A stretch of DNA of 64,000 nucleotides from Burkholderia pyrrocinia (GCF_018417535.1 NZ_CP070977.1:2418001-2482000); one strand, 5' to 3'; numbered from the stretch's first letter, positions 44,558-52,874 are shown. Notes: generated by a model from the letters alone, not told the origin. Numbers and translations: made by a program.

Positions 44558-44580
44558 GGTTATCATGAAATCTGATTACC
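44558..44580. promoter_or_regulatory. LysR-type operator of the idonate/gluconate-like cluster
   Basis: GGTTATCA and TGATTACC form an inverted repeat (7 of 8 matching) with a 7-base spacer. It encloses ATCA-N7-TGAT, a T-N11-A LysR box. It sits between the divergent SDR and LysR genes, 21 bases before the regulator ATG. Confidence 0.6.
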
Positions 44581-44600
44581 CCCTCTCCTGCCCACCGCCC

Positions 44601-45485
44601 ATGGAACTCAAGCAATTGCGCGCCTTCGTCACGCTCGCGGAAGAGCTGCATTTCGGGCGCGCGGCGCAGCGCCTGTTCATCGTGCAGCCCGCGCTGAGCA
44701 TGCAGATCAAGGCGCTCGAGCAAGAGCTCGGCGCGCGCCTGTTCGAGCGCGACCGGCACAAGGTCGAACTGAGCGATACGGGGCGAGTGTTCCTGCCGGA
44801 AGCGCGCGCGACGCTGCAGCAGGCCGCGCGCGCGGAACAGATGGCGCGGCTGTCGGGCCGCGGCGAGATCGGCACGTTGCGGATCGCGTTCGTGTCGTCG
44901 GTGCTGCCCACGTTGCTGCCGGCCGTGCTGCGCACGATGCGCGAGCGCTATCCGCTGATCGCGCTCGAACTGAAGGACATGCCGACGCCCGACCAGATCG
45001 CCGCGCTGCGCGACCGGCGGATCGATTTCGGGATGATCCGGCTGCCGGCCACGTATGCGGGCATCGACACGCGCGTGGTACTCGAGGAAGGCTTCGTCGT
45101 CGCGCTGCCGCTCGACCATCCGCTTGCCGCGCACGACACGATCCCGCCGGCCGCGCTGCGCGGCCAGCCCGCGTTCGTGCTGGCGCGCCGCTACGCGCCC
45201 GGCTTTCACGACGACATGCTGCTCGCGCTGAGCCGCGCGGGCACGACACTCGAAATCGCGCAGGAGTTCGGGGAATTCACGACGATGCTCGCGCTCGTCG
45301 CGGCGGGGATGGGCATCGGGCTGATCCCGGCGGAGGCCGCGAGCGCGCTGCCGCCGAACGTGCTCGCACGGCCGCTCGACCTGGCCGGCCACCGGAGCGG
45401 CATCGGCCTCGCGTGGACCGACCTCGACAGCCCGCTGAAGCGCGCGTTCGTCGCCGCGCTCGAACAGGTGACGGCGGCGCGGTAA
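44601..45485 (+). CDS. LysR-family regulator of the sugar-acid cluster
   Basis: This is a 294-residue LysR protein: helix-turn-helix at 1-60 (MELKQLRAFVTLAEELHFG, then LFIVQPALSMQIKALEQEL), of the AlsR/CbnR/BenM-like group, and an effector domain with FVSSVLPTLLPAVLR and a GIGLIP segment near the C-terminus. It is divergent from the five-kilobase catabolic operon and probably activates it in response to a substrate or intermediate. Confidence 0.9.
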   Translation: MELKQLRAFVTLAEELHFGRAAQRLFIVQPALSMQIKALEQELGARLFERDRHKVELSDTGRVFLPEARATLQQAARAEQMARLSGRGEIGTLRIAFVSSVLPTLLPAVLRTMRERYPLIALELKDMPTPDQIAALRDRRIDFGMIRLPATYAGIDTRVVLEEGFVVALPLDHPLAAHDTIPPAALRGQPAFVLARRYAPGFHDDMLLALSRAGTTLEIAQEFGEFTTMLALVAAGMGIGLIPAEAASALPPNVLARPLDLAGHRSGIGLAWTDLDSPLKRAFVAALEQVTAAR

Positions 45486-45502
45486 CGACGCATTCCGGGC
45501 AA

Positions 45503-45535
45503 TAAAAAAGCCCGGCCGAAAAACCGGGCCGGGCT
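45503..45535 (-). terminator. Terminator of the tkt-gap operon
   Basis: AGCCCGGCC and GGCCGGGCT form a 9-bp stem with a 9-nt loop; on the minus strand TTTTTT follows. It may also help stop the LysR transcript. Confidence 0.88.
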
Positions 45536-45581
45536 CGTTCGCCGCGCGTGCCGCGTTGCCGCGGCCGCGCAACGTGCGGGA

Positions 45582-46592
45582 TTACTTCGCGTTCGCGAAT
45601 GCGACAGCCGTATCCAGCATGCGGTTCGAGAAACCCCACTCGTTGTCGTACCAGCTCGACACCTTGACGAGGCGGCCCGACACCTTGGTCAGCGTCGCGT
45701 CGAACGTCGACGAAGCCGGGTTGTGGTTGAAGTCGATCGACACCAGCGGTGCATCGTTGTAGCCGAGGATGCCCTTCAGCGCGCCTTCCGATGCTTCCTT
45801 CATGATCGCGTTGACTTCCTCGACCGTCGTGTCGCGCTTGGCGATGAACGACAGGTCGACGATCGACACGTTGATGGTCGGGACGCGGATCGCGTAGCCG
45901 TCGAGCTTGCCGTTCAGTTCCGGCAGCACGAGGCCGACGGCCGAAGCAGCGCCCGTCTTCGTCGGGATCTGGCTGTGCGTGGCCGAACGCGCGCGGCGCA
46001 GGTCTTCGTGATAGACGTCCGTCAGAACCTGGTCGTTCGTGTACGCGTGGATCGTCGTCATCAGGCCCGTTTCGAGGCCGATCTTGTCGTTCAGCGGCTT
46101 GACGAGCGGCGCGAGGCAGTTCGTCGTGCACGATGCGTTCGAGATCACGGTGTGCTCGGCCTTCAGCACGTCGTGGTTCACGCCGTAGACGATCGTCGCG
46201 TCGACGTCCTTGCCGCCCGGCGCCGAGATGATCACCTTCTTCGCGCCGCCCTTCAGGTGCGCGCTCGCCTTTTCCTTGGTCGTGAAGAAGCCCGTGCACT
46301 CCATCACGACGTCGACGCCGAGTTCGCCCCACGGCAGTTCTGCCGGGTTGCGGTTCGCCAGCACGCGGATCTTGTCGCCGTTCACGACGAGGTAGTCGCC
46401 GTCGACCGACACTTCGCCCGGGAACTTGCCGTGCGCGGTGTCGTACTGGGTCAGGTGCGCGTTGGTCTTCGCATCGCCCAGGTCGTTGATCGCGACGATC
46501 TCGAGATCGTGCTTCTTGCCGTTTTCATAAAACGCGCGCAGCGTGTTGCGGCCGATACGGCCGTAGCCGTTGATTGCGACGCGAATCGTCAT
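45582..46592 (-). CDS. gap: Glyceraldehyde-3-phosphate dehydrogenase
   Basis: This is a 336-residue NAD-dependent glycolytic enzyme. [10 protein letters not shown] is the cofactor loop, [13 protein letters not shown] contains the catalytic cysteine (about residue 155), and [13 protein letters not shown] lies near the end. The length is standard. It oxidises glyceraldehyde 3-phosphate, the product of both transketolase reactions and the Entner-Doudoroff split. AGGAG precedes the ATG. It follows tkt by 87 bases and ends at a strong terminator. Confidence 0.97.
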   Translation of the reverse strand: MTIRVAINGYGRIGRNTLRAFYENGKKHDLEIVAINDLGDAKTNAHLTQYDTAHGKFPGEVSVDGDYLVVNGDKIRVLANRNPAELPWGELGVDVVMECTGFFTTKEKASAHLKGGAKKVIISAPGGKDVDATIVYGVNHDVLKAEHTVISNASCTTNCLAPLVKPLNDKIGLETGLMTTIHAYTNDQVLTDVYHEDLRRARSATHSQIPTKTGAASAVGLVLPELNGKLDGYAIRVPTINVSIVDLSFIAKRDTTVEEVNAIMKEASEGALKGILGYNDAPLVSIDFNHNPASSTFDATLTKVSGRLVKVSSWYDNEWGFSNRMLDTAVAFANAK

Positions 46593-46679
46593 GGTCTATC
46601 TCCTGATGGCTGAAAAAATTCGTTTCGTGCAGCTTCACGGTGCGACGCGCGCGACGGGTGGCGCGCGTCGCGAATGCTT

Positions 46680-48707
46680 TTAGGCCAGCACGGCCTTCGC
46701 GGTCTCGACGACGTGCTCGACGGTGAAGCCGAAGTACTTGAACAGCACGCCGGCCGGCGCCGACTCACCGAACGTGTCGATCCCGACGACGCCGCCTTCG
46801 AGGCCGACGTACTTGTGCCAGAAGCTCGTCACGCCCGCTTCGATCGCGACGCGGCGCACGCCGTGCGGCAGCACGCGTTCGCGGTATTCGGCGTCCTGGC
46901 GGTCGAACACGTTGGTCGACGGCATCGACACGACGCGCGCCGCGATGCCCTGCTGCGCGAGCGGCTCGACGGCCTTCATCGCGAGCTCGACTTCCGAACC
47001 CGTCGCGATCAGGATGATCTTGCGCGCGACGATTTCTTCGTCCCAGTCCTTCAGCACGTAGCCGCCCTTCTCGACGTTGGCGATCTGCGCGTCGGTACGC
47101 GGGTTGAACGCAAGGTTCTGGCGGCTGAAGATCAGGCTCGACGGACGATCCGCAGCAACCGCGTGCGTCCAGGCAACGGCCGTCTCGACCGTGTCGGCCG
47201 GACGCCACACGTCATGGTTCGGGATCAGGCGCAGGCTCGACACGTGCTCGATCGACTGGTGCGTCGGGCCATCTTCGCCGAGGCCGATCGAATCGTGCGT
47301 GAACACGAAGATCGACGGCACCTTCATCAGCGCGGCCACGCGCAGCGCGTTGCGGCTGTAGTCGGAGAACGTCAGGAACGTGCCGCCGAACGGCTTGTGG
47401 CCGCCGTGCAGCGCGAGGCCGTTGATCGCGGCGCTCATGCCGAATTCGCGCACGCCGTAGTTGATGTGGTTGCCCAGCACGACGCCCGCGCCTTCCGGAT
47501 TCGCGCGGACAGCCTTCGACGCCTTCCAGTTGGTCAGGTTCGAGCCGGTCAGGTCGGCCGAGCCGCCGAGCAGCTCGGGCAGCGCGGCGGCCAGCCCTTC
47601 GATCGCCTGTTGCGACGCCTTGCGGGTCGCGACCGTCTCGGCGCGCTCGTTCGCGCCGGCGATGATCGCCGCAGCCTTCCGGGCCCAGTCGGCCGGCAGC
47701 TTGTTGGCCATCCGGCGCTCGAATTCGGCGGCTTCTGCCGGGAACTTGGCGCGATATTGCGCGAACGTCGCGTCCCAGTCGGACTCGGCGCGCTTGCCGG
47801 CTTCCTTCGCGTCCCAGGCCGCATAGACTTCCTGCGGAATCACGAACGGCTCCCATTTCCAGCCGAGCGCTTCGCGCGTCTTCGCGATTTCTTCCGCGCC
47901 GAGCGCCGCGCCGTGCACGTCGTGGCCGCCGGCCTTGGTGGCCGCGCCCTTGCCGATCACCGTCTTGCAGCAGATCAGCGTCGGCTTGTCCGACAGCTTC
48001 GCCTTCGCGATCGCCGCGTCGACCGCGTCGACGTCATGGCCGTTCACGTTCGGGATCACGTTCCAGCCGTACGCTTCGAAGCGCTTCGGCGTGTCGTCGT
48101 GGAACCAGTTCACGACGTCGCCGTCGATCGAGATGCCGTTGTCGTCGTACAGCGCGATCAGCTTGTTCAGCTTCAGCGTGCCCGCGAGCGAGCAGGCTTC
48201 GTGCGAGATGCCTTCCATCAGGCAGCCGTCGCCGAGGAACACGTACGTGTGGTGATCGACGATCTTCGCGCCGTCACGGTTGAACTCGTCGGCCATCAGC
48301 GCTTCGCCGAGCGCCATGCCGACCGCGTTCGCGAGACCCTGGCCGAGCGGGCCGGTGGTCGTCTCGACGCCCGGCGTGATCCCGTATTCCGGGTGGCCCG
48401 GTGTCTTCGAGTGCAGCTGGCGGAAGTTCTTCAGCTCTTCGATCGGCAGGTCGTAGCCGGTCAGGTGCAGCAGCGAGTACAGCAGCATCGAGCCATGGCC
48501 GTTCGACAGCACGAAGCGGTCGCGGTCTGCCCAGTGCGGGTTCGTCGGGTTGTGCTTCAGATGGCGCGACCAGAGCGCGACGCCGATTTCGGCCATGCCC
48601 ATCGGCATGCCGGGGTGGCCGGAGTTCGCTTGCTGGACGGCGTCCATCGCGAGCGCACGGATCGCGTTGGCCATCAGGGTGGTAGAGGCGGGAGACGAAG
48701 TCGTCAT
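46680..48707 (-). CDS. tkt: Transketolase
   Basis: This is a 675-residue thiamine diphosphate enzyme of the pentose phosphate pathway. [13 protein letters not shown] is the ThDP/Mg motif, [14 protein letters not shown] is the pyrimidine-domain signature, and an active-site His is in the N-terminal [10 protein letters not shown] segment. The length matches E. coli TktA (663). The ATG at 48707 is chosen; the open frame continues upstream without homology. It is divergent from speE, with a TAAAAT element and a palindrome in the gap. Confidence 0.97.
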   Translation of the reverse strand: MTTSSPASTTLMANAIRALAMDAVQQANSGHPGMPMGMAEIGVALWSRHLKHNPTNPHWADRDRFVLSNGHGSMLLYSLLHLTGYDLPIEELKNFRQLHSKTPGHPEYGITPGVETTTGPLGQGLANAVGMALGEALMADEFNRDGAKIVDHHTYVFLGDGCLMEGISHEACSLAGTLKLNKLIALYDDNGISIDGDVVNWFHDDTPKRFEAYGWNVIPNVNGHDVDAVDAAIAKAKLSDKPTLICCKTVIGKGAATKAGGHDVHGAALGAEEIAKTREALGWKWEPFVIPQEVYAAWDAKEAGKRAESDWDATFAQYRAKFPAEAAEFERRMANKLPADWARKAAAIIAGANERAETVATRKASQQAIEGLAAALPELLGGSADLTGSNLTNWKASKAVRANPEGAGVVLGNHINYGVREFGMSAAINGLALHGGHKPFGGTFLTFSDYSRNALRVAALMKVPSIFVFTHDSIGLGEDGPTHQSIEHVSSLRLIPNHDVWRPADTVETAVAWTHAVAADRPSSLIFSRQNLAFNPRTDAQIANVEKGGYVLKDWDEEIVARKIILIATGSEVELAMKAVEPLAQQGIAARVVSMPSTNVFDRQDAEYRERVLPHGVRRVAIEAGVTSFWHKYVGLEGGVVGIDTFGESAPAGVLFKYFGFTVEHVVETAKAVLA

Positions 48708-48861
48708 GTCGAGTCCGGAGAACGAGTCGAGGAAACGGGGGCACGGCGGCATCCGGAAGCTCGAGCGTCAATCGTTCCCGGCGCGCGGTGCGGCGCCTGA
48801 CGGACGCGAAGCGGACGGAGCCTACGGACGGGGCTGCAAAGCTCGTCATTTTAACAGATGG

Positions 48862-48882
48862 GCCGACATTTCCCTTGTCGGC
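48862..48882. promoter_or_regulatory. Palindrome in the tkt/speE divergent promoter
   Basis: GCCGACA and TGTCGGC form a perfect 7-bp inverted repeat with a 7-base spacer. On the minus strand a TAAAAT (48848-48853) could be the tkt -10, which puts this repeat over its -35 region. On the plus strand a TATAAT at 48926-48931 probably serves speE. Confidence 0.55.
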
Positions 48883-48968
48883 GCGCGGTGTTCCGGCACG
48901 GTTTTCCGTCAAACCGTGCGCCTCCTATAATTCAGACGTCAGAACCGACTGCCCTTAGCGGCCCGCCC

Positions 48969-49826
48969 GTGAGCACCACGCTACTCTTTCACCCCACGCC
49001 CGATGCCACCTACGGCTTCCCGAATGCTCGGCGGCTCGCGCGCGTCGCGTCCCCGCACCAGCAGATCGAAGTCTGGGAAACCCCGCAGCTCGGCCGCCTG
49101 TTTACACTGGACGGCCGGCCGATGACGTCGGTCGGCGACGAGTACGTCTATCACGAGTGCATGACGCACCCGGCCGCGCTCGCGCATCCGTCGCCGAAGA
49201 AGGCGCTCGTGCTCGGCGGCGGCGACGGCGGCGCGGCCCGCCAGCTGCTCAAGTACGCGTGCATCGAACGGATCGTGATCGCGGAGCTCGACGACGAGGT
49301 GGTCGGCATGGCGCGCCGTTATCTCGACGATGTGCACCAGGGCGCGCTCGACGACCCCCGCGTCGAGGTCGTGATCGGCGACGCCGCGCATTTCGTCGAC
49401 TCGACCGTCGAGCATTTCGATCTCGTCGTGTTCGACCTCACGCCGCCCGATTCGCCGGCGGCCGGCCTCTATACGCGCGCGTTCTACGCGCGGCTCAAGC
49501 GGATCCTCACGCCGTGCGGCGCGATCTCGATGCATCTCGGCTCGCCGGTGTTCCACGCGGCGCGCATCGCCGCGCTGCTCGACGACCTGCGCGCGAGCTT
49601 CGCGGTCGTCGATCCGTTGTCCGCGCACGTGCCGCTGTACGGCTCGCAGTGGCTGATGGTGATCGCGAGCGACACGCTCGATGCGGCCGCGCTGTTCGCG
49701 CACGACGTCGACGAACGGCTCGCCGCGCGCCGCGTCCAGGGCTTGCGCTACTACGACGCGCGGCTGCATGCGTCCCTCTTTGCCCTGCCGCACGCGCTGC
49801 GCGATACACTGGGCGTTCGCCGCTGA
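48969..49826 (+). CDS. speE: Spermidine synthase-like aminopropyltransferase
   Basis: This is a 285-residue methyltransferase-fold protein of the SpeE family. YHECMTHPAAL (61-71), LGGGDGGAARQLLKY (82-96), an acidic ELDDE (107-111) for the ribose contact, GDAAHF (138-143) and the active-site strand VFDLTPPDSPAAGLYT (154-169). The classical D-x-x-D-P catalytic pair appears here as DLTPPD, so the first Asp is kept but the second is displaced. It therefore could be a variant polyamine synthase. The start is a GTG at 48969; the next in-frame ATG is too far inside. Confidence 0.82.
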   Translation: MSTTLLFHPTPDATYGFPNARRLARVASPHQQIEVWETPQLGRLFTLDGRPMTSVGDEYVYHECMTHPAALAHPSPKKALVLGGGDGGAARQLLKYACIERIVIAELDDEVVGMARRYLDDVHQGALDDPRVEVVIGDAAHFVDSTVEHFDLVVFDLTPPDSPAAGLYTRAFYARLKRILTPCGAISMHLGSPVFHAARIAALLDDLRASFAVVDPLSAHVPLYGSQWLMVIASDTLDAAALFAHDVDERLAARRVQGLRYYDARLHASLFALPHALRDTLGVRR

Positions 49827-49950
49827 GCGTCAGGGCGGCCGCATCGCTGCGTTTTTCCTTCGAGGCTTTGCATGGTTCGCCGTGCGAAGAAGCGCAGGAT
49901 CGGAACGCGCCGGACACCATACCGCCACGCTGAACGAACGCCGAAGCACC

Positions 49951-49975
49951 GGATCCGATGCAAGGCATCGGGTCC
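49951..49975 (+). terminator. Hairpin after speE, no T-tract
   Basis: GGATCCGATGC and GCATCGGGTCC pair over 11 bases with one G-T wobble and an AAG loop. No T run follows; it may be a Rho-assisted stop or part of the repeat region. Confidence 0.4.
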
Positions 49976-50088
49976 GGGTCAGTGCTGAAGCACCCACTCG
50001 GTCCGACATAGGCACCGCAGCGCCAATACTGCTCGACCGCAAAGCTTGGGGTCCGACATAAGCGCTGAAGCACCAACACTGTTCGACA
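49971..50088. repeat. Degenerate ~39-base direct repeats before the VOC gene
   Basis: Two clear copies, 50000-50038 and 50050-50088, begin with identical GGTCCGACATA and continue with the same framework (GC..GAAGC.CCAA.ACTG.TCGAC), differing at about eight positions. A shorter, more diverged copy lies at 49971-49999, and a fragment CCGAAGCACCGGATCC lies near 49941-49956. The last copy ends just before the ribosome site of the downstream gene. No gene is seen between 49827 and 50098. Confidence 0.7.
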
Positions 50089-50098
50089 GGAGATTTTC

Positions 50099-50515
50099 AT
50101 GACCGATCCACGTCCAGCCGACGTGCCTTGGTTGACGCCGTATCTGGCCGTGCGCAATGCGCGCGCGGCCATCGATTTCTTCAAGGCCGCATTCGGCTTC
50201 GAGCTGCGCGACGTGCACGACGAAGACGGCGCAATCATGCACGTCGAGATGGCCTACCGCGGCCAGTTGATCGTGATGTTCGCGCCCGAAGGCGCGTTCG
50301 GCTCGACCGCGCTCACACCGAAGCGCGCGAACGCCACCGCGCCGCAATCGTTCTATCTGTATGTCGACGACGTCGACGCCATCTGGCAGCGCGCGCTCGA
50401 CGCGGGCGCGAAATCGCTGAGCGCGCCGCAGGACCAGTTCTGGGGCGACCGGTTCGCGCAGATCGAGGATCTCGACGGCTACCGATGGGCGCTCGCACGC
50501 CACCTCGACGCATGA
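50099..50515 (+). CDS. VOC (glyoxalase/bleomycin-resistance fold) protein
   Basis: This is a 138-residue vicinal-oxygen-chelate protein of the PhnB/YdeE-like group. It has the opening LTPYLAVRNARAAIDFFKAAFG, then ELRDVHDEDGAIMHVEM, and the closing WGDRFAQIEDLDGYRWALA. Two beta-alpha-beta-beta-beta modules are expected. The reaction or ligand is unknown. AGGAG lies six bases before the ATG at 50099. Its stop overlaps the next start as ATGA, so it is translationally coupled to rsmE. Confidence 0.88.
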   Translation: MTDPRPADVPWLTPYLAVRNARAAIDFFKAAFGFELRDVHDEDGAIMHVEMAYRGQLIVMFAPEGAFGSTALTPKRANATAPQSFYLYVDDVDAIWQRALDAGAKSLSAPQDQFWGDRFAQIEDLDGYRWALARHLDA

Positions 50516-51300
50516 GCGGAACCGCCCTACACATGAACGAAGCCACCACCACCGCGGCCGTGCCGCGCTTTTTCGTCGACGCGGCCCTGCGCGCCGACGC
50601 CACGCTCGCGCTGCCGGCCGACGTCGCGCGCCACGCGCAGGTGCTGCGCCTGCAGCCCGGCGACGTGCTCGCGCTGTTCGACGGCACGGGCGGCCAGTAC
50701 CGCGCACGGCTCGTCGAGATCGACAAGCGCAGCGCGCTCGCGCAGATCGACGCGTTCGAGCCGGCCGAGGCCGAGCCACCCTACCGCGTGACGCTCGCGC
50801 AAGGGATCGCCGGCGGCGACAAGATGGACTGGGTGATCGAAAAGGCCGTCGAGCTCGGCGTCGCGGCGGTCGTACCGCTGTCGACCGCACGCGGCGTCGT
50901 GAAACTGTCCGGCGAACGCGCGGACAAGCGCGTCGCGCACTGGCGCGGCGTCGTGCGCGCGTCGTGCGAACAGTGCGGGCGCAACCGTGTGCCCGACGTC
51001 GCGCCGGTACTCGGCTTCAACGCGTGGCTCGACGCGCTGCCGGCCGCGCCGGCCGACGGCGAACTGCGGCTGCTGCTGTCGCCGCGTGCGAGCATCCCGT
51101 TCGCGTCGCTGCCCGACGCGCCGCCCGCGGCACCCGTCATGCTGCTGATCGGGCCCGAAGGCGGGCTGTCGCCCGACGAGGAAAACGCGGCGCGCGCGCG
51201 CGGGTTCACCGCGCTGTCGCTCGGCCCGCGCGTGCTGCGCACCGAGACGGCCGGCGCGGCCGTGCTCGCGGCATTGGCTGCGCGCTGGGGCGGGTGGTGA
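50512..51300 (+). CDS. rsmE: 16S rRNA m3U1498 methyltransferase RsmE
   Basis: This is a 262-residue SPOUT-class methyltransferase. The N-terminal PUA-like domain opens PRFFVDAAL. The C-terminal trefoil-knot region has LAQGIAGGDKMDWVIEKAVELG, LLIGPEGGLSPDEE and LGPRVLRTETAGAA, the RsmE signatures. It methylates U1498 of 16S rRNA. I use the ATG at 50512 because it overlaps the previous stop; an ATG at 50533 is an alternative that removes seven non-conserved residues. Confidence 0.94.
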   Translation: MSGTALHMNEATTTAAVPRFFVDAALRADATLALPADVARHAQVLRLQPGDVLALFDGTGGQYRARLVEIDKRSALAQIDAFEPAEAEPPYRVTLAQGIAGGDKMDWVIEKAVELGVAAVVPLSTARGVVKLSGERADKRVAHWRGVVRASCEQCGRNRVPDVAPVLGFNAWLDALPAAPADGELRLLLSPRASIPFASLPDAPPAAPVMLLIGPEGGLSPDEENAARARGFTALSLGPRVLRTETAGAAVLAALAARWGGW

Positions 51301-51416
51301 TGCGCGACCGGGCAGGCGCCGCGGTATGACGTCGACGCGCGGCGATGCGCGTCAGCGCGCCGCGTTCAACGGCTCGATGTCGATAAGGGATTTTGTTGGG
51401 CCGGCCGCACACACGC

Positions 51417-51443
51417 AAAAAAGCCCGCTCGAAGCGGGCTTTT
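51417..51443. terminator. Bidirectional terminator between rsmE and the barstar gene
   Basis: AAAAGCCCGCT and AGCGGGCTTTT form an 11-bp stem with a CGA loop. A run of six A on one side and four T on the other serve both converging transcripts. Confidence 0.9.
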
Positions 51444-51482
51444 CGCCGGCGCGACCGCGAACAGCCGCGGGCCGGGTCGCGC

Positions 51483-52049
51483 TTACGCGAACGAGTAGAA
51501 CACGCGGAATGCGACCTTGCGCTCGGCCCAGAACTCGGCCGCCTCGCGGAACACGTCGAGCAGCGTCTCGCGCCCTTCCTTGTCGAATTTCTGCGCGATC
51601 GGCAGCCCTTCGAGGACGATCACGAAACCGGGCTGCGCGCCGGCCTTCGCGACGAGGTCGGTCAGGCAGTCGTACAGCGCGTCGTAGTTCTTCCCGAAGT
51701 GCTTCGGGAACAGGAACGACGTCGCGATCGTTTCCATCACTTCCTGTTTCGACTGCGCGGCGCCGCAATACGCGTACAGGAAGTGCTGGCCGAGCCGACC
51801 GGCTTCGTCGGCGAGATCCTGCACGCGGAACGCGCGGATCGACTGCACGAGATTGGGTCGCACGGTCGTGAAAATGCTCATAGGCTCCTCGTTCGATGAA
51901 AGCCCGGGCTCGGCTTCTTGTTGCGCCGACGCGCCGCCGGCCTGCGCCGCCGCGTTCAGTTGAATCACGCGCTGAAACAGATTGCCGTCGCCGGTCGCGA
52001 ACAGTTCCGCCGCCGCCGCCGTATCGTGCGCGTAGATGGAGTCGCTCAT
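51483..52049 (-). CDS. Barstar-family ribonuclease inhibitor with N-terminal extension
   Basis: The C-terminal part is a barstar: FLFPKHFGKNYDALYDCLTDL is the helix that plugs the barnase active site, preceded by a hydrophobic strand and followed by FVIVLEGL and an FYSFA ending. From the ATG at 52049 the protein has 188 residues, about 90 more than B. amyloliquefaciens barstar. The first ~80 are acidic/Ala-rich and look genuinely coding. An internal ATG at 51881 (132 residues) also has GAGGAG upstream. It lies 16 bases after the RNase gene and should protect the cytoplasm from it. Confidence 0.85.
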   Translation of the reverse strand: MSDSIYAHDTAAAAELFATGDGNLFQRVIQLNAAAQAGGASAQQEAEPGLSSNEEPMSIFTTVRPNLVQSIRAFRVQDLADEAGRLGQHFLYAYCGAAQSKQEVMETIATSFLFPKHFGKNYDALYDCLTDLVAKAGAQPGFVIVLEGLPIAQKFDKEGRETLLDVFREAAEFWAERKVAFRVFYSFA

Positions 52050-52065
52050 GCCATTCATCCCGAAG

Positions 52066-52497
52066 TCATTCAACAATACGTTTAAAACTGTTGTAGTGGT
52101 CGCCCGTGTAATAACAGTTGTCGATCCGGCGCAATGGCCCGCCACAGACGATCCGGCGCGCGCCGCGATTGCGGGCACGCGGCGTCGGCACCGTGTACTC
52201 ATGGTAGTAGCCGCGCTTCGCCTTCGGCAGGATCCGCTCGCGGTTGCCGAACACGACGCCGTCTTTCTCGTACGGATAGGGGCCGCCGGCGCCGATCAGG
52301 CCCAGCGTGGTCACGGCCTCGCGCGGAAGACCGGCGGTCGGGATCGTATCGAGCCCGCTCGCGGCCACGTCGGCCGAAACGGCCTCCCGTGCGTAAGCGG
52401 CGGAAACCAGACTGCCCGTCGGCGTGCCGACGATACCCATCGCGAACATCGCGAAGACGGACGCGAGCGCGCCGTTGCGGAGCCACTTGCGTGCCAT
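52066..52497 (-). CDS. Secreted barnase-type guanyl-specific ribonuclease
   Basis: The 143-residue precursor has a signal peptide (MARKWLRNGA, hydrophobic to about 30, AYA cut near 36). The mature part resembles the microbial N1/T1 RNase family. YYHEYTVPTP gives a general-base Glu (E100), RGARRIVCGG gives Arg (111 or 114), and YYTGDHYNSF gives the acid His (H134); these match the barnase Glu-Arg-His triad. C118 and C128 could form a disulfide. It is followed directly by its barstar partner. It could act in RNA scavenging or in competition; the sequence does not say which. Confidence 0.88.
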   Translation of the reverse strand: MARKWLRNGALASVFAMFAMGIVGTPTGSLVSAAYAREAVSADVAASGLDTIPTAGLPREAVTTLGLIGAGGPYPYEKDGVVFGNRERILPKAKRGYYHEYTVPTPRARNRGARRIVCGGPLRRIDNCYYTGDHYNSFKRIVE

Positions 52498-52674
52498 GAA
52501 CCAGGGTTCCCGCTGTTAAATCAAGTAGTTGACGACCAACAAAGGCGTTAGCGTAGCGTTATTGGCCGCGCGAATCAATGTCCGTTTGGGAATCGAAAGC
52601 CCGACGACGCGCGGATTTGCGTATTTTTTACCGAAATCACACTACATTTATCTTACATAGGATAAAATACGACC
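52498..52674. other. Intergenic, AT-rich promoter region upstream of the RNA candidate
   Basis: There is no gene here. An AT-rich stretch at about 52618-52670 holds a TAAAAT at 52663-52668, a good -10 for rightward transcription starting near 52675. The expected -35 region (52640-52645) is not a consensus match. The leftward RNase promoter must also lie here, but I could not point to it. Confidence 0.5.
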
Positions 52675-52809
52675 GGCATCTCTCGCATGGCAAGACCCTG
52701 CCTCCTTGCCACGCTCGCTACCCGGAGTGGAGAGATGCTGCTGTTGCTTTGAGGGAAGCGCGTTTGCGCCCTACCCGACGGCGTGCCCATTGCGGGCACG
52801 CCTCTTTTT
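52675..52809 (+). ncRNA. Candidate small structured RNA (~135 nt)
   Basis: A -10 element (TAAAAT, 52663-52668) is followed by a structured segment that ends in an intrinsic terminator. GCATCTCTC (52676-52684) pairs perfectly with GAGAGATGC (52730-52738). Nested inside, GGCAAG (52689-52694) pairs with CTTGCC (52705-52710), and GCGC-GTTT-GCGC forms a third small stem near 52760. A five-codon frame MLLLL begins at 52735, with its start codon inside the closing stem. I could not match it to 6S, SRP, tmRNA or a riboswitch class I know. The region also lacks any protein gene on either strand. Confidence 0.6.
52780..52809 (+). terminator. Intrinsic terminator of the small RNA candidate
   Basis: GGCGTGCCC and GGGCACGCC form a perfect 9-bp stem with an ATTGC loop, followed by TCTTTTT on the plus strand. 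No plus-strand protein gene precedes it, so it must end a short RNA. Confidence 0.88.
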
Positions 52810-52874
52810 GCTTTTGTTTACAATTTCGCCCGACGCGCCACGCCGGTTCGACCGGCCTGGCGCGTTCGTTTTTC

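Noticed and set aside
46674..48800. A 708-codon open frame opposite tkt
   Set aside because: Antisense shadow of a conserved enzyme; no domain recognised.
52735..52752. The MLLLL mini-frame as a leucine attenuator
   Set aside because: No leucine gene lies downstream; after the terminator the strand is antisense to maeB. Kept only as part of the RNA candidate.
52675..52809. Identification of the structured RNA as 6S, 4.5S/SRP or tmRNA
   Set aside because: The SRP GGAAG loop motif, the tmRNA tag frame and the long 6S bubble architecture are not visible, and the size is too small for 6S.
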